NCBI GenBank assembly: GCA_937997605.1
Contig: CALLFD010000038.1
Coordinates: 1-6,188, forward strand
Direction of reading: 5' to 3'
Length of the DNA: 6,188 nucleotides
DNA from: an uncultured Collinsella sp.
GTDB lineage: Bacteria; Actinomycetota; Coriobacteriia; Coriobacteriales; Coriobacteriaceae
A program made the position numbers and the translations under genes. A model generated the notes under the pieces. That model made no database searches and was not told the DNA's origin. It worked only from the letters and a program-made list of their open reading frames with translations. Shown piece after piece: positions 6,137-6,188 of this stretch (within the stretch, counting starts at the first letter, position 1; every line of letters begins with the position of its first letter).

Positions 6137-6188
6137 TTGGGGACGTTCCTTTTAATATGAGCAGGACATTGTCAAGAGGCAAAATCGG
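6137..6188. repeat. GGGGAC repeat unit following copy 2, cut by the window edge
   Basis: TTGGGGACGTTCCTTTT at 6138-6154 matches the units at 341 and 390, and GGACATTGTC follows at 6164-6173. As in copy 1, the unit lies a few tens of bases beyond the folded element, after a shared GTAGTC-TTGG stretch (334-344; 6119-6129). The cluster probably continues past the window. Confidence 0.5.

Overview
The window looks like chromosomal DNA of a GC-rich, low-complexity-gene-density member of the Coriobacteriia, most likely Collinsella or a close relative. The grounds are the GC-rich codon use, clear AGGAG-type ribosome binding sites, short intergenic spaces, and intergenic GGGGAC-type repeats of a kind I associate with that group. 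The assignment is by style and memory, not by a search.

Layout. Positions 1-138 hold the C-terminal end of a short-chain dehydrogenase (+). Positions 139-572 are intergenic: a folded repeat element (copy 1, 141-311), a cluster of GGGGAC repeats bounded by 11-bp inverted repeats (338-463), and a TATAAT promoter for tgt. tgt (573-1712, +) encodes the tRNA-guanine transglycosylase of queuosine modification. A hairpin with a U-rich tail (1785-1831) ends just before the ribosome binding site of a LOG-family protein gene (1846-2604, +). Two long hairpins (2616-2677 and 2695-2756) fill the gap to the convergent DegV-family gene (2772-3632, -). A divergent promoter region (3633-3788) separates degV from a HAD phosphatase (3789-4451, +) and a PepV-like M20 dipeptidase (4507-5943, +), which probably share a transcript. 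Copy 2 of the folded element starts one base after the dipeptidase stop (5945-6114) and runs into another GGGGAC repeat at the window end.

The genes are ordinary housekeeping and metabolic functions (tRNA modification, nucleotide or phosphate ester hydrolysis, peptide use, fatty-acid binding) and do not form one pathway. No defence, phage or secondary-metabolite system is visible.

The noteworthy signal is non-coding. The two copies of the folded element align over about 170 bases with one indel. They differ at seven predicted base pairs by changes on both sides that keep pairing, and both begin 1-2 bases after a stop codon. That pattern argues for a conserved structure, either an RNA 3' element or a mobile hairpin repeat. 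One arm can also pair with two alternative partners.
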